A stretch of DNA of 64,000 bases from contig JAFUFB010000030.1 of the NCBI GenBank assembly GCA_017470145.1, positions 62,001 through 126,000 of the forward strand. Direction: 5' to 3'. This document shows positions 41,971-50,912 of this stretch, piece after piece. The notes under the pieces are model-generated. The model was not told the origin of the DNA and did no database searches. It saw nothing but the letters and a program-made list of their open reading frames with translations. Position 1 is the stretch's first letter, and the number at the start of each line of letters is the position of its first letter. The position numbers were made by a program, and so were the translations under genes. The DNA is from Clostridia bacterium. GTDB lineage: Bacteria; Bacillota; Clostridia; Christensenellales; Aristaeellaceae.

Positions 41971-42789
41971 TTAATAATATCTTTCTACTGTGTAGCTTCC
42001 GTTGCTGACGGCGTTCAGCGCCGCCGTTGGGTCAAAAAACTCTTCCTTGCCGTCCACCACCGCCGTCACCCAGGCGTGATAGGTCGTGGCATTCAGCGTC
42101 CCGATCATCAGCCGGGCGGGAATCCCCTGGGTTCGCAGCATGGCCACCATAATGGCGCTCAGATCCTGGCAGATGCCCATATGCTTTTTCCAGGCGTCGT
42201 CAATCTGGGGCAACTGCCCCGCCTTGACACTGACGGATTTGATATAGTCATAGGCGAAATGACTCTTCATATAGTTGCAAATCGCCTTATATTTTTCCTT
42301 CTCGGTGCTCATATCCTTGCATAGCTTCTCCGCCTCCAGCACCGCCGCCGTCTTCTCGTTGTAGTCCACATACTGGTTGGGATAGAGGAAGGCAGACAGC
42401 TCGTCAGGCATCTTCGCCGTCAGGGAAACCTTTCCTTCCTCGGAATATTTCTTCCCGCTGACGTTCTTATACAGGGTAAAGGTGTATTTTCCGTTGCCAT
42501 ATTGCAGGGGGAAAACCTCATAGTCTCCGTCGTTGTTCAGGTCGTAGGTCAAGGTCTCTTTCCCCATCACGACCCGAACCTTCAGCTTTTTCTTTCCCTT
42601 CGCACTCTTGACCATGACATACCCATCATCCATGTGGGAATAGTCGATCACCAGGCCGCCATTCTTTTTCGTCTGCTTCCCGGTGGAAGGCATCAGCACG
42701 TCCGCGAAGCTGAACGATATGAGCACAAATAAAAGGGCAAGCGAAACACACTGGAGCAGAACCTTCCGCCAGTCTGCTTCTCGTCTCAT
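41971..42789 (-). CDS. Transglutaminase-like secreted or membrane-anchored protein
   Basis: 272 residues. One N-terminal membrane helix (~12-30, LLQCVSLALLFVLISFSF) then a beta domain, followed by a transglutaminase-core fold with triad C207 (GICQD), H238 (YHAW) and D253 (FDP). Such proteins act as proteases or cross-linking enzymes at the cell surface. The chosen ATG at 42789 has a GGGGGTGA site; the frame is open to 42933. It precedes the pilus-like operon by 52 bases and may belong to it. Confidence 0.85.
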   Translation of the reverse strand: MRREADWRKVLLQCVSLALLFVLISFSFADVLMPSTGKQTKKNGGLVIDYSHMDDGYVMVKSAKGKKKLKVRVVMGKETLTYDLNNDGDYEVFPLQYGNGKYTFTLYKNVSGKKYSEEGKVSLTAKMPDELSAFLYPNQYVDYNEKTAAVLEAEKLCKDMSTEKEKYKAICNYMKSHFAYDYIKSVSVKAGQLPQIDDAWKKHMGICQDLSAIMVAMLRTQGIPARLMIGTLNATTYHAWVTAVVDGKEEFFDPTAALNAVSNGSYTVERYY

Positions 42790-42930
42790 GCCGTCACCCC
42801 CGGTCCCACTTTGTTGAGAAAAACGGGCCTTTGCCCTGGGAAATGTCGTCATAAAAAGGCGCAATAATCCGTTTCGGAGTATAGCACAGCTTTCTTTCCT
42901 TGACAATTCTTTTTCAGAACAATCTATAAA

Positions 42931-42956
42931 CAAAAAACGCGGGAGTTGATCCCGCG
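42931..42956 (-). terminator. Terminator of the GguAB-like operon
   Basis: CGCGGGA / TCCCGCG arms with a six-T tail on the minus strand, shortly after the last permease gene. Confidence 0.87.
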
Positions 42957-42980
42957 CATAAGGTTGTAATAACTACTCCA

Positions 42981-44150
42981 TTATTTTTTTTTCTTATTGG
43001 ATAGAATATCAAAGGCCACCGCGCCCAGCAGCACCACGCCCTTGACCACCTTCTGGTAATTGGCATCGATGTTCATCAGGCTCATGCCCAGGTTAATCAC
43101 ACCGATCAGCGTCGCACCAATCACCATGCCCAGCACCGTGCCGGAACCGCCGGAGGCGGACACGCCGCCTACAACGCAAGCGGAGATGGCATCCATCTCA
43201 TAGTTGGTACCCGCTGTGGAGTTCGCCGCCTGGAACCGGGCCATCACCGTCCAGGTGGAAATCACCGTCAACACAGCCATGTTCAGGTAAGCCAGGAACA
43301 TAATTCGCTTGGTGTTCACGCCGGAGAGCCGAGCGGCTTCCATATTGCCGCCCACCACATAGAAGTGGCGGCCCACCGTGGTCTTGCTGGTAATGAAGCT
43401 GTAGATCAGCACCACGCCAACCACCCAAACCAGCACCGTGGGAATGCCGCCTGCATAGGCCAGTTTCCACATCACCAGCAGCACCGCTGCCGCCGCAATC
43501 GCAGCCTTGGCGATGGTAGACCCCATGGAGTCCACCTCGTACCCTTTCCGGACACGGGAGGCACGGCTCCAGAACATGACGATGACGATGATTGCCGCCG
43601 CCGCAATGCCGGCGGCCAGGCAGGGCACATTCAATTTATTCAGCTTCGTAGAAAACAGCTTGCCGGAAAACAGGGCAAGAAAATCCTGGGGGAAGGGGGC
43701 AATGGATCCCGTATTGGAATTAGCGCTCAAAATAGAAGTCCCCAATCCCCGGAAGGCCAGATAACCGGCCAGGGTCGCAATCCACGGGGGAATATGTACG
43801 TAGGCAATCAAGTATCCCAACAGGCAGCCATACCCAATGCCGATGAGCAGCATCAGCAGGATGCTGACCCCGGTGTTCATCTTGTTGACCACCATCAGCA
43901 CGCCCCCCAGCGCCCCCAACAGACACACGAAGGAGCCGCAGCTCAAGTCGATGTTACCGCCGGTCAGCATGCACATCAGCATGCCCACCGCCAGGATGTA
44001 CACATAGGCGTTCTGGGTAATCAAGGCGTTAAACTGCAGGGGCTTGAAGATGGCACCCTGGGTGGTGATCATGAAGAAAATGTATACCAGCACCAGCACC
44101 ACCAGCATGGCGTTTTTCTTCAGGCTTGCAAGCACATTTTTCGTATTCAT
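42981..44150 (-). CDS. Sugar ABC transporter permease (GguB/XylH-like), second copy
   Basis: 389 residues with about ten membrane segments; the BPD_transp_2 motif GMLMCMLTGGNIDLSCGS near residue 60 and the C-terminal NYQKVVKGVVLLGAVAFDILS. It is a paralogue of the next gene, with similar length and ends but clearly diverged middle parts. Both begin MNT. It may pair with the other permease as a heterodimer, or the two may serve alternative systems with one ATPase. The predicted role is monosaccharide import. Confidence 0.9.
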   Translation of the reverse strand: MNTKNVLASLKKNAMLVVLVLVYIFFMITTQGAIFKPLQFNALITQNAYVYILAVGMLMCMLTGGNIDLSCGSFVCLLGALGGVLMVVNKMNTGVSILLMLLIGIGYGCLLGYLIAYVHIPPWIATLAGYLAFRGLGTSILSANSNTGSIAPFPQDFLALFSGKLFSTKLNKLNVPCLAAGIAAAAIIVIVMFWSRASRVRKGYEVDSMGSTIAKAAIAAAAVLLVMWKLAYAGGIPTVLVWVVGVVLIYSFITSKTTVGRHFYVVGGNMEAARLSGVNTKRIMFLAYLNMAVLTVISTWTVMARFQAANSTAGTNYEMDAISACVVGGVSASGGSGTVLGMVIGATLIGVINLGMSLMNIDANYQKVVKGVVLLGAVAFDILSNKKKK

Positions 44151-44171
44151 TCGTTTCTTCTCCTCCCCGCG

Positions 44172-45344
44172 TTACCTTTTCTCCCGCTTGGAGAGTACGT
44201 CAAACATCACCGCCAGCAGCAGCACAATGCCCTTCACAACCCGCTGATAGTTGGCGTCAATACCCATGATGCTCATACCCTGGTTGATCAGGCCCATGAG
44301 GATAGCGCCAATAATGACACCGGAAATCTTTCCCGTGCCGCCATAGGCGGAAGCGCCGCCGATAAAGCAGGAGGCGATGGCGTCCATCTCGTAGCCCTGG
44401 CCATAGGTGGGCTGCGCGGAAGCCGCCCGGGCCACCGTCAGGATCCCCGCCAACCCGGCCAACAATCCCATGTTTGCATAAGCAAAGAAGTATACCTTGT
44501 TGGTGTTCACGCCGGACAGGGCAGTAGCCTTTTCGTTGCCACCCACAGCGTACAGATAACGGCCGATGGATGTGTTGGTCGTAATATAGTTATAGGTCAA
44601 CAGCACCAGGGAAATCCAGATCAGCACAGTGGGAATGCCCTTATACTGGGCCAATTTCCAGGTAGCCCAGACAATCAGCACGCTGATGATGGCGGGCTGG
44701 ATGAAATTCGCTACAGAGGACTGGTGAATGCCCATCCGCTTCTGCACCGCGATCTTGCGCAGGGTCATGACCAGATAGATGGCCGCCACCGCGATACCGA
44801 CCACCAGGCAGGTCAGGTTCAGCGTTCCGCCCCCCAGAAAATCCGGCACATAGCAGTCAGCACCGCCTCCGAAGACATTCAGAAAGCTCTTGTTGTCAAT
44901 GGAAACCGCATATCCCTGCAGCACCACGTTGCTCAGCCCCCGGAAGGCATACATGCCCGCCAGAGTCGCGATGAAGGGAGGCACCCGAACCCAGGCGATC
45001 CAATACCCCTGGAAAGCGCCGATGGCCAGCCCGGTGGCCAACATAACCAGCACCGCCAGCCACATGTTGATCCCCGCCTGCATCATCACTGCGCCAATGG
45101 CGCCGGCAAAGCAGACCACAGAGCCCACCGCCAGGTCGATATTTCCACCCGTCAGGATGCACAGCAGCATGCCTGCCGCCAGGACAAACACGTATCCGTT
45201 CTGAGAAATCAGGTTATTCAAATTCTGGGGATACAGAATCTTCCCCTGGGTAGTAATGGAGAAGAAGATGGCTACCGCCACCAGGGCCAGCACCATTGTG
45301 TATTTTTTCAGGAACGCGCCCACGGAGCTCGTATTCGTATTCAT
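44172..45344 (-). CDS. Sugar ABC transporter permease (GguB/XylH-like), first copy
   Basis: 390 residues, about ten membrane segments, with GMLLCILTGGNIDLAVGS near residue 60 and NYQRVVKGIVLLLAVMFDVLS at the C terminus. The family handles xylose, arabinose, galactose and similar sugars. It starts 3 bases after the ATPase stop. The second permease follows 21 bases later. It is intact, so the operon has two full-length copies. Confidence 0.92.
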   Translation of the reverse strand: MNTNTSSVGAFLKKYTMVLALVAVAIFFSITTQGKILYPQNLNNLISQNGYVFVLAAGMLLCILTGGNIDLAVGSVVCFAGAIGAVMMQAGINMWLAVLVMLATGLAIGAFQGYWIAWVRVPPFIATLAGMYAFRGLSNVVLQGYAVSIDNKSFLNVFGGGADCYVPDFLGGGTLNLTCLVVGIAVAAIYLVMTLRKIAVQKRMGIHQSSVANFIQPAIISVLIVWATWKLAQYKGIPTVLIWISLVLLTYNYITTNTSIGRYLYAVGGNEKATALSGVNTNKVYFFAYANMGLLAGLAGILTVARAASAQPTYGQGYEMDAIASCFIGGASAYGGTGKISGVIIGAILMGLINQGMSIMGIDANYQRVVKGIVLLLAVMFDVLSKREKR

Positions 45345-45347
45345 GGA

Positions 45348-46892
45348 TCAAGCACCCCTTCCCGACTGCAGAATCGCCGCCATGATGTTTTCCTGGGTGG
45401 CTTCCTCTGCCTTCATCTCGCCGATCATCTTGCTGGCGTTCATGATGTAGATTCGATCGCTCATGCCCAGCACCTCCGGCAGCTCGGAGGAAATCATGAT
45501 GACGGATTTCCCCGCCGCCGCCAGATCGTTGATGATGCAGTAGATCTCATATTTTGCACCCACGTCGATGCCGCGGGTAGGTTCGTCCAGAATCAGAATG
45601 TCCGGCTCCGCGAACATCCACTTGGCCAGCAAGACCTTCTGCTGGTTTCCGCCGGACAGATTGCCCACCAACTGCTCTACGGAAGGAGTCTTGATGCTCA
45701 GCTTTTCCCGATACTCCTCCGCCACAGCATATTCCTTATCCTTGTCGATAACGGTATGGCTGGAAATGCTGTTCAGGTTTGCCAGAGAAGTATTCACCTT
45801 GATGCTCTGAGACAGCACCAGGCCGTTGCCCTTTCGATCCTCCGTCACGTAGGCGATCTTATGCCGAATGGCATCCGCCTCGCTCTTCTTCATTTTAATT
45901 TCTTTGCCGTCAATCTTCAGCTTGCCGGAGAAATTCACCCCATAACTCTGGCCAAAGATGCTCATGGCCAGCTCCGTCCGCCCTGCGCCCATGAGGCCAT
46001 AGATGCCGACAACCTCGCCCTTCCGAACGTTGATGGATACATTGTCCACCACCTTCCGCTCGGGGTACAGGGGATGATGAACCGTCCAGTTTTCCACTTC
46101 CATCATCACGTCGCCGATCTTGACGCCTTCTCGCTTCGGGAAACGATTGGTCATTTCCCGGCCCACCATGCCCTTGATGATCCGCTCCTCGCTGATGGGC
46201 TCCGGCCCATGATTTTCCAGGGTCTCAATTGTGGTACCATCCCGGATCACCGTAATCTTATCCGCCACATAAGCCACCTCATTGAGCTTATGGGTGATAA
46301 TGATCATGGTCATCCCCTGCTTCTTAAACTCCAGCATCAGATCCAGCAGCGCCCGGGAGTCCTCTTCGTTCAGGGAGGAGGTGGGTTCGTCCAGAATCAG
46401 CAACCGCGCCTGTTTGGCCAGCGCCTTGGCAATTTCCACCAATTGCTGTTTTCCGGTACCAATGGTCTTTACCTGCACCTTGGAGCTCTCCGTCAGGCCG
46501 ACCATCTTCAGATATTTATCCGCCTCGGCATAGGTGGTATTCCAGTCAATGGCGAATTTCTTTCCCCGCTCATTGCCCAGGTACATGTTTTCCCCGATGG
46601 TCATCTCGGGAATCAAGGCCAGCTCCTGGTGAATGATGACGATACCTTTGCGCTCAGAATCCTTGATGTTGTTGAATTTGCAGACCTCGCCCTCATAGAC
46701 GATATCCCCTTCATAGGTGCCGTAAGGGTAGATTCCGCTCAGCACGTTCATCAAGGTGGATTTCCCCGCGCCGTTTTCCCCGACCAGGGCATGGATCTCT
46801 CCCCGTTCCACCTCCAGGTTGACATTGTCCAGGGCTTTTACGCCGGGAAAGGTCTTGGTGATGCTTTTCATTCCCAGCAAAATATCCGCCAT
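45348..46892 (-). CDS. Sugar ABC transporter ATP-binding protein (GguA/XylG-like)
   Basis: 514 residues with two ATPase domains. The first has Walker [10 protein letters not shown] and its signature region near residue 150; the second has [10 protein letters not shown] (Walker A with Arg for Lys, as is usual in this family), LSGGNQQKV and [10 protein letters not shown]. The ATG at 46892 has GGAGG upstream; the frame is open to 46946. The order binding protein-ATPase-permease matches ChvE-GguA-GguB. Two large hairpins separate it from the binding protein. Confidence 0.93.
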   Translation of the reverse strand: MADILLGMKSITKTFPGVKALDNVNLEVERGEIHALVGENGAGKSTLMNVLSGIYPYGTYEGDIVYEGEVCKFNNIKDSERKGIVIIHQELALIPEMTIGENMYLGNERGKKFAIDWNTTYAEADKYLKMVGLTESSKVQVKTIGTGKQQLVEIAKALAKQARLLILDEPTSSLNEEDSRALLDLMLEFKKQGMTMIIITHKLNEVAYVADKITVIRDGTTIETLENHGPEPISEERIIKGMVGREMTNRFPKREGVKIGDVMMEVENWTVHHPLYPERKVVDNVSINVRKGEVVGIYGLMGAGRTELAMSIFGQSYGVNFSGKLKIDGKEIKMKKSEADAIRHKIAYVTEDRKGNGLVLSQSIKVNTSLANLNSISSHTVIDKDKEYAVAEEYREKLSIKTPSVEQLVGNLSGGNQQKVLLAKWMFAEPDILILDEPTRGIDVGAKYEIYCIINDLAAAGKSVIMISSELPEVLGMSDRIYIMNASKMIGEMKAEEATQENIMAAILQSGRGA

Positions 46893-46982
46893 AGGCTTTT
46901 CCTCCGTCCTTCTCGCGACAAGGCCGATAGCAGCCCGTCGCTTCATTTTACTCCATGGAAATATGCCTTTTTCTCTTCCATG

Positions 46983-47026
46983 TTTTCAGTTTTCCGGGGA
47001 AAGATATCTCCCCGGAAAACTGAAAA
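46983..47026 (-). repeat. Large hairpin, 18-base arms, between binding protein and ATPase genes
   Basis: Perfect complementary arms of 18 bases at 46983-47000 and 47009-47026 around an 8-base loop. Together with the next hairpin it fills the intercistronic gap. Confidence 0.85.
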
Positions 47027-47035
47027 TACGGGAAA

Positions 47036-47064
47036 GGATGCAGGCGGAAAAACCGCCTGCATCC
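47036..47064 (-). terminator. Hairpin after the binding protein gene
   Basis: Perfect 12-base arms (GGATGCAGGCGG / CCGCCTGCATCC), five-base loop, starting 22 bases after the stop. There is no long T-tail, so it may protect mRNA or only partly end transcription. Confidence 0.7.
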
Positions 47065-47086
47065 AAATGGAATCCTCTGAGAAGAA

Positions 47087-48139
47087 TTACTGCAGCTGAT
47101 CCTCGGTGTAGTATCCGGAATCCACCAGCAGTTCCTTGTAGTTGTTCACATCCGCGAACACGGGCTCGCACAGGAAGGAGGGCACGGTGATCACGTTGTT
47201 GTTGTAGGTCTCGATGTCGTTAACATCAACCTCTTCGCCCTTCAGGATCTGGCCAACCATCTTCACAACCTGGGCCGCCAGGGTCCGGGTATCCTTAAAC
47301 ACGGACATGCTCTGCTTGCCAGCGATCATGTTCTTGGTGTTGGCGATGTCGCAATCCTGACCGGTGATGATCGGATAGGTGCCGTTGTAGTTGGCAGCCA
47401 GCGCGTTCTCCACGCCCAGAGCGGTGGAGTCGTTGGAGCACAGCCACACATCCACGTTGGAACCATCAGCGTAGAAGGAGGACAGGATGTTTTCCGCACG
47501 GGTCTGCGCGGTCTCGGTCGCCCAGGTGGGAGTCGCCACGTCGGTGAACTCGATCTGGCCGGACTTGATGACCAGCTTGCCAGCGTCAATGTAGGGCTTC
47601 AGCACGTCGATCGCGCCCTGATAGAAGTAGCCCGCATTGTTGTCGCCGGGGTCGCCCGCGGTGATTTCCAGATTGAAGGGGCCAGCAGCATTTTCCAGAT
47701 CCAGCGCGTCCTTCACGTAGGTGCCCTGCACGGTGCCGACCTTGTAGTTGTCGAAGGTGGCATAGTAGGACACGGCGTCGCTTTCCATCAGCAGACGGTC
47801 ATAAGCGATGACGGGGATCTCGTTTTCCTTGGCCATGGCCAGGGCTTCGCCCAGGGAGGAGCCTTCGATGGCGGCGATCACCAGCACTTCCGCGCCGTTG
47901 GCGATCATGTTTTCAACCTGGGACAGCTGGGTCTGCACATCGTTGGAGGCGAACTGCAGATCTACTTCGTAGCCGGCTTCGATCAGCTGGGCTTCCATGT
48001 TGGCGCCATCCTGATTCCAGCGCTGCAGATCCTTAGTGGGCATGGACACGCCGACCTTCTCGGCCAGAGCGCTCATGCTGGCCATCAGCATGACGGCGCA
48101 GAGCAACAGAGCAACAATTTTCTTCGTAGGGGTACACAC
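47087..48139 (-). CDS. Sugar ABC substrate-binding protein (ChvE-like)
   Basis: About 350 residues. Signal peptide KKIVALLLCAVMLMASMSALA, then the type I sugar-binding fold of ChvE/XylF: VGVSMPTKDLQRWNQDG at the mature start and SNDSTALGVENAL near residue 245. No lipobox. No ATG opens it: the in-frame GTG at 48139 shares its first G with the AAGGAG site, so it can hardly use it, while ACG at 48127 sits 11 bases past the site and would give an ordinary MKKIV-type start. First gene of the operon. Confidence 0.88.
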   Translation of the reverse strand: MCTPTKKIVALLLCAVMLMASMSALAEKVGVSMPTKDLQRWNQDGANMEAQLIEAGYEVDLQFASNDVQTQLSQVENMIANGAEVLVIAAIEGSSLGEALAMAKENEIPVIAYDRLLMESDAVSYYATFDNYKVGTVQGTYVKDALDLENAAGPFNLEITAGDPGDNNAGYFYQGAIDVLKPYIDAGKLVIKSGQIEFTDVATPTWATETAQTRAENILSSFYADGSNVDVWLCSNDSTALGVENALAANYNGTYPIITGQDCDIANTKNMIAGKQSMSVFKDTRTLAAQVVKMVGQILKGEEVDVNDIETYNNNVITVPSFLCEPVFADVNNYKELLVDSGYYTEDQLQ

Positions 48140-48184
48140 TCCTTTTTTTATTTACCGCAAGAACCCTCGCGGCAGGATGGCTGA

Positions 48185-48213
48185 ATTATATGCCTCTTTT
48201 CCCATTTTGTCAA
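48185..48213 (-). promoter_or_regulatory. Strong promoter of the GguAB-like operon
   Basis: Perfect TTGACA and TATAAT with 17 bases between, about 50 bases upstream of the binding protein start. Confidence 0.93.
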
Positions 48214-48298
48214 TACTTAATCCATAATTTAACAATCCATATCAATTCTCGACCCGTTGGGAACAAAGCCGTAAAATCCATTCATTCCAACAAAATAA

Positions 48299-48322
48299 CG
48301 CTGATGGATCCTTCCATCAGCG
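48299..48322 (-). terminator. Hairpin after the 87-residue gene
   Basis: CGCTGATGGA / TCCATCAGCG arms with a TCCT loop and a TTATTTT tail on the minus strand. Confidence 0.65.
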
Positions 48323-48404
48323 CGTCAATTGTTCTGTCTTGTCTATTTTCTGTTTCCGAATTATCCCCTTCACGAAGGCGGAAGCTTTCTTTCGATACCA
48401 GGGT

Positions 48405-48668
48405 TTATTCCTTTTTCAGCCCGCCGTTCTTCTCCGCTTCCTCCGATTCGCCTGCCGCTTCCTTTTTATTGACCCGATCCCAGTCCCACCAGGCATAGAT
48501 GACCACGCCGATCCCCGCCAGGGCAAAGAAAATAATGGACAGGATATTGAACCAGGGCGCCATACTACTCTCTCCCTTGGCCATGCTGTCATACAGGTTC
48601 CAGGCCAGATACAGCAGATATCCTCCCACCAACCCCAGCAGGGAGGAATGGGCTTTCGTATTTTTCAT
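48405..48668 (-). CDS. Small membrane protein, two helices
   Basis: 87 residues, no recognised family. Two membrane helices: ~9-26 (LLGLVGGYLLYLAWNLY) and ~42-62 (ILSIIFFALAGIGVVIYAWW), then a charged tail with a Glu/Lys-rich end. GGGGTGAGAGAG precedes the ATG. It follows the signal peptidase operon after a terminator. Confidence 0.75.
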   Translation of the reverse strand: MKNTKAHSSLLGLVGGYLLYLAWNLYDSMAKGESSMAPWFNILSIIFFALAGIGVVIYAWWDWDRVNKKEAAGESEEAEKNGGLKKE

Positions 48669-48690
48669 ACTCTCTCACCCCTATAATAAT

Positions 48691-48723
48691 TTGAGGGGCA
48701 CGGCAGGATGCCGCGGCCCCTCA
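48691..48723 (-). terminator. Hairpin ending the signal peptidase operon
   Basis: TGAGGGGC...CGGCA / TGCCG...GCCCCTCA arms (two bulged bases) directly after the stop of the 142-residue gene. Confidence 0.7.
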
Positions 48724-48724
48724 T

Positions 48725-49153
48725 TCATGCTTGCTTCAATGCGGCCAGAATCTGATCCTGGACCGGCAACCGCTTCCGCCGGGGATAGGCCTGTTCATAC
48801 CAGCGCCGAAGCATTTCCTTCTCTTCTGCCGGAAGCCGAGAAATCAGGGGCAGGGTGTGCCGCTGAATCGCCGCCAGCATCAACCGGGCGTACTCTGGCC
48901 CCTGCCATTCCCCCTGGGCTTGAAAGATTCGCAGAATCAGTTCCGAGATACCCTCGGTCTCCACCGCGTCCGTGGCCTGCCCGCAAAGGGCTTCCACCTG
49001 GCGATCCATGATCTCGTGGCAGGGGGCATTGCCTGGGTGATTCCCCAGCCCCATGACCCCGTCAAACATTCGTTTTCCCTTTTGTAGCTTTTGCACCTCG
49101 TCCTGATATTCCTTCAGGACGCGATTCAGCTGAGCAATCCATCCGTTTTCCAT
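48725..49153 (-). CDS. Hypothetical protein, last gene of the signal peptidase operon
   Basis: 142 residues, no recognised family. Entirely helical in look, with an N-terminal coiled-coil-like stretch (NRVLKEYQDEVQKLQKGKR) and the segment GNHPGNAPCHEIMDRQV. No membrane helix. The ATG at 49153 lies 5 bases after the signal peptidase stop, so it should be translated from the same message; the longer frame to 49207 runs into that gene. Confidence 0.7.
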   Translation of the reverse strand: MENGWIAQLNRVLKEYQDEVQKLQKGKRMFDGVMGLGNHPGNAPCHEIMDRQVEALCGQATDAVETEGISELILRIFQAQGEWQGPEYARLMLAAIQRHTLPLISRLPAEEKEMLRRWYEQAYPRRKRLPVQDQILAALKQA

Positions 49154-49157
49154 TTTC

Positions 49158-50072
49158 TTATTCCACACCCCGCCAGGCGTTGAAGGGGAAGAATACGAAC
49201 CGTACATGGCCCACGATCATGTCCCGGGTGATGGGCCCCTGAGCCCGGCTGTCGTTGGAGTTGTTCCGGTGATCCCCCATGACGAAATACAGATCCTGCT
49301 CCAGGGAGAACTCCTTCCCCACCAGGCTTACAATCTTCTCCGTGTCCGCGGTAATGTCTTCGCTGTTCAGCAGCAGCTTTCCATCCTTGTGATAGGCCAG
49401 GCGATCCCCATCCGCGGCCACCGCCTCCGAGGAAATGCCCCGCCAGCCCCAGCCTTCGCCGTTAACATAGACGCCGATGCGGTTTCGGTTCTCGTCGGTA
49501 TATTCCAGGGTCAGGGTGTCCCCCTTCTTCGGGATATACACTTCCTCGAAGCTGAGCCCATTGGAACCACCATTGACCCGATATTCGTCGCTGACATAGG
49601 GCTCGTCATATTTGGTATCGTTGACGTACAGGTAACCACCCTCGATCTTGACCCGATCCCCGGGCATGCCGATGAGCCGCTTGACGAAATTTGTATCCCC
49701 CCGGCCGGGATAGCGGGCGATGACCACATCGAACTGTTTCGGCGCGCCCAGCCCCGTAGCCAGCCGAGGCATGCTTTCCTTCGTCTCATCGCTCTGCCAG
49801 GGTAAGGACAGCCAGGTGCTGGCATAATCCAGCTTGGACACAAACATGACCTCCCCGTTCACCAGGGTATCATTCATGCTGGCTCCGTCCACCCGGATGG
49901 GCTCGAACAGGAAGGAGCGAATCACCAGCGCGGCAGCCACCGCCACCAGAATGGTCAGCACCCATTCCAAAATCTCTCTGCCCAATGATTTCTTTTCCTT
50001 CTTCCCGTCCTTGTCCCCGGCCGAAGCTTCCTGCTCCACCGTTTCCTGCCGCGTTTCCAATGCTTCTTCCAT
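49158..50072 (-). CDS. lepB: Signal peptidase I
   Basis: 304 residues. A charged N-terminal tail (~30) and one membrane helix (~33-53). Catalytic Ser S65 (DGASMN) and Lys K131 (FVKRLIGMPGD) are present, as is the box E motif GDHRNNSNDSR near 270. It removes signal peptides outside the membrane. The extra ~90 residues compared with minimal Gram-positive SipS-like enzymes lie between the Lys box and box E (around the YVNGEGWGWRG stretch). Part of an operon with a TPR protein and YprB homologue. Confidence 0.93.
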   Translation of the reverse strand: MEEALETRQETVEQEASAGDKDGKKEKKSLGREILEWVLTILVAVAAALVIRSFLFEPIRVDGASMNDTLVNGEVMFVSKLDYASTWLSLPWQSDETKESMPRLATGLGAPKQFDVVIARYPGRGDTNFVKRLIGMPGDRVKIEGGYLYVNDTKYDEPYVSDEYRVNGGSNGLSFEEVYIPKKGDTLTLEYTDENRNRIGVYVNGEGWGWRGISSEAVAADGDRLAYHKDGKLLLNSEDITADTEKIVSLVGKEFSLEQDLYFVMGDHRNNSNDSRAQGPITRDMIVGHVRFVFFPFNAWRGVE

Positions 50073-50078
50073 GGTTGC

Positions 50079-50912
50079 TTACTTTGCCTCCTTCAGAGCC
50101 CGAATCTCGGCCTCCACCTGGTCCTTCGTGCAGTAATTCAGGGGGGAGAAACGGCCCTCCGCCGCGCTTTCCAGCTTTTGAATCGCGGCAGCCCGGTCCC
50201 CCTGGTCCAGGTCGTACCGACTGAGGAAATACAGGGTGTCGATCTGCTCCGGCTTGGCCGCGTGAGCCTTGTCGAACCAGGGCTTCGCCTCCGCCTTATC
50301 CTCCATCACCCGATACCAGGTCTGCCCCAGGTTATCCAGGCAAATGGGATCCTCGTCGTCGTACTCCACGGCCTCCTGGTTAAACTTCAGGGCCTTCTGC
50401 CGCCCCGCTTCCCATTTTTCCTCCGGAGTCTGGGGGGCAGGCTTTCCTTCCTCCCCCGCCTCCAGCTGAGCCAGGGCCGGATCCTGCGGCTCCTGAGGCT
50501 CCGCCTCCCGGGCCAGGAAATCCGCCTTGCGGCGAGCATCAAACTGCTCCACGTAAAGGTATCCCAGGGTTTGATAGATCAGCCCATTGGCATTTTTCCG
50601 ATACAGCTCCTCCAACTTCCGAACCGCCTTATCCAATTCCCCCAGGCGAAAGCAGCAGGCCGCATAATCCACGATCAGGGAGGTCTTCTGGTCCGCCGTC
50701 ATCCCTGGAGCCTTCTGATGCTTAACCAGGAAGTCCTTCGCCTTTTGATACTGCCCATCCCGAATGATCAGCACCGCGTAGGCCAGCACATACCGGGCAT
50801 CCTCCAGCCCCTCGGCGAAGCATTCCTCATACAGCCGGATGGCCTCCTGATTGTTGCCATTCTTTTGCGCTTTATAGGCCTTGTTGGCCTTGAACATGGT
50901 TCCCAGTCCCAT
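50079..50912 (-). CDS. TPR-repeat protein
   Basis: 277 residues built of tetratricopeptide-like helix pairs (NGNNQEAIRLYEECFAEG, GQYQKAKDFLVKH, GELDKAVRKLEELY, GDRAAAIQKLESAAEG) with an acidic linker in the middle (~130-165, EPQEPQDPALAQLEAGEE). No signal peptide, so cytoplasmic. It probably binds other proteins. The ATG overlaps the stop of the preceding exonuclease gene as TGATG; lepB starts 6 bases after its stop. Confidence 0.82.
   Translation of the reverse strand: MGLGTMFKANKAYKAQKNGNNQEAIRLYEECFAEGLEDARYVLAYAVLIIRDGQYQKAKDFLVKHQKAPGMTADQKTSLIVDYAACCFRLGELDKAVRKLEELYRKNANGLIYQTLGYLYVEQFDARRKADFLAREAEPQEPQDPALAQLEAGEEGKPAPQTPEEKWEAGRQKALKFNQEAVEYDDEDPICLDNLGQTWYRVMEDKAEAKPWFDKAHAAKPEQIDTLYFLSRYDLDQGDRAAAIQKLESAAEGRFSPLNYCTKDQVEAEIRALKEAK

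Noticed and set aside
43365-47099. Very long plus-strand open frame (1244 codons) over the sugar ABC operon
   Set aside because: It is the antisense of two permease genes and one ATPase gene, all with clear family motifs and ribosome sites; the plus-strand product is His/Gln-rich and low in family features.
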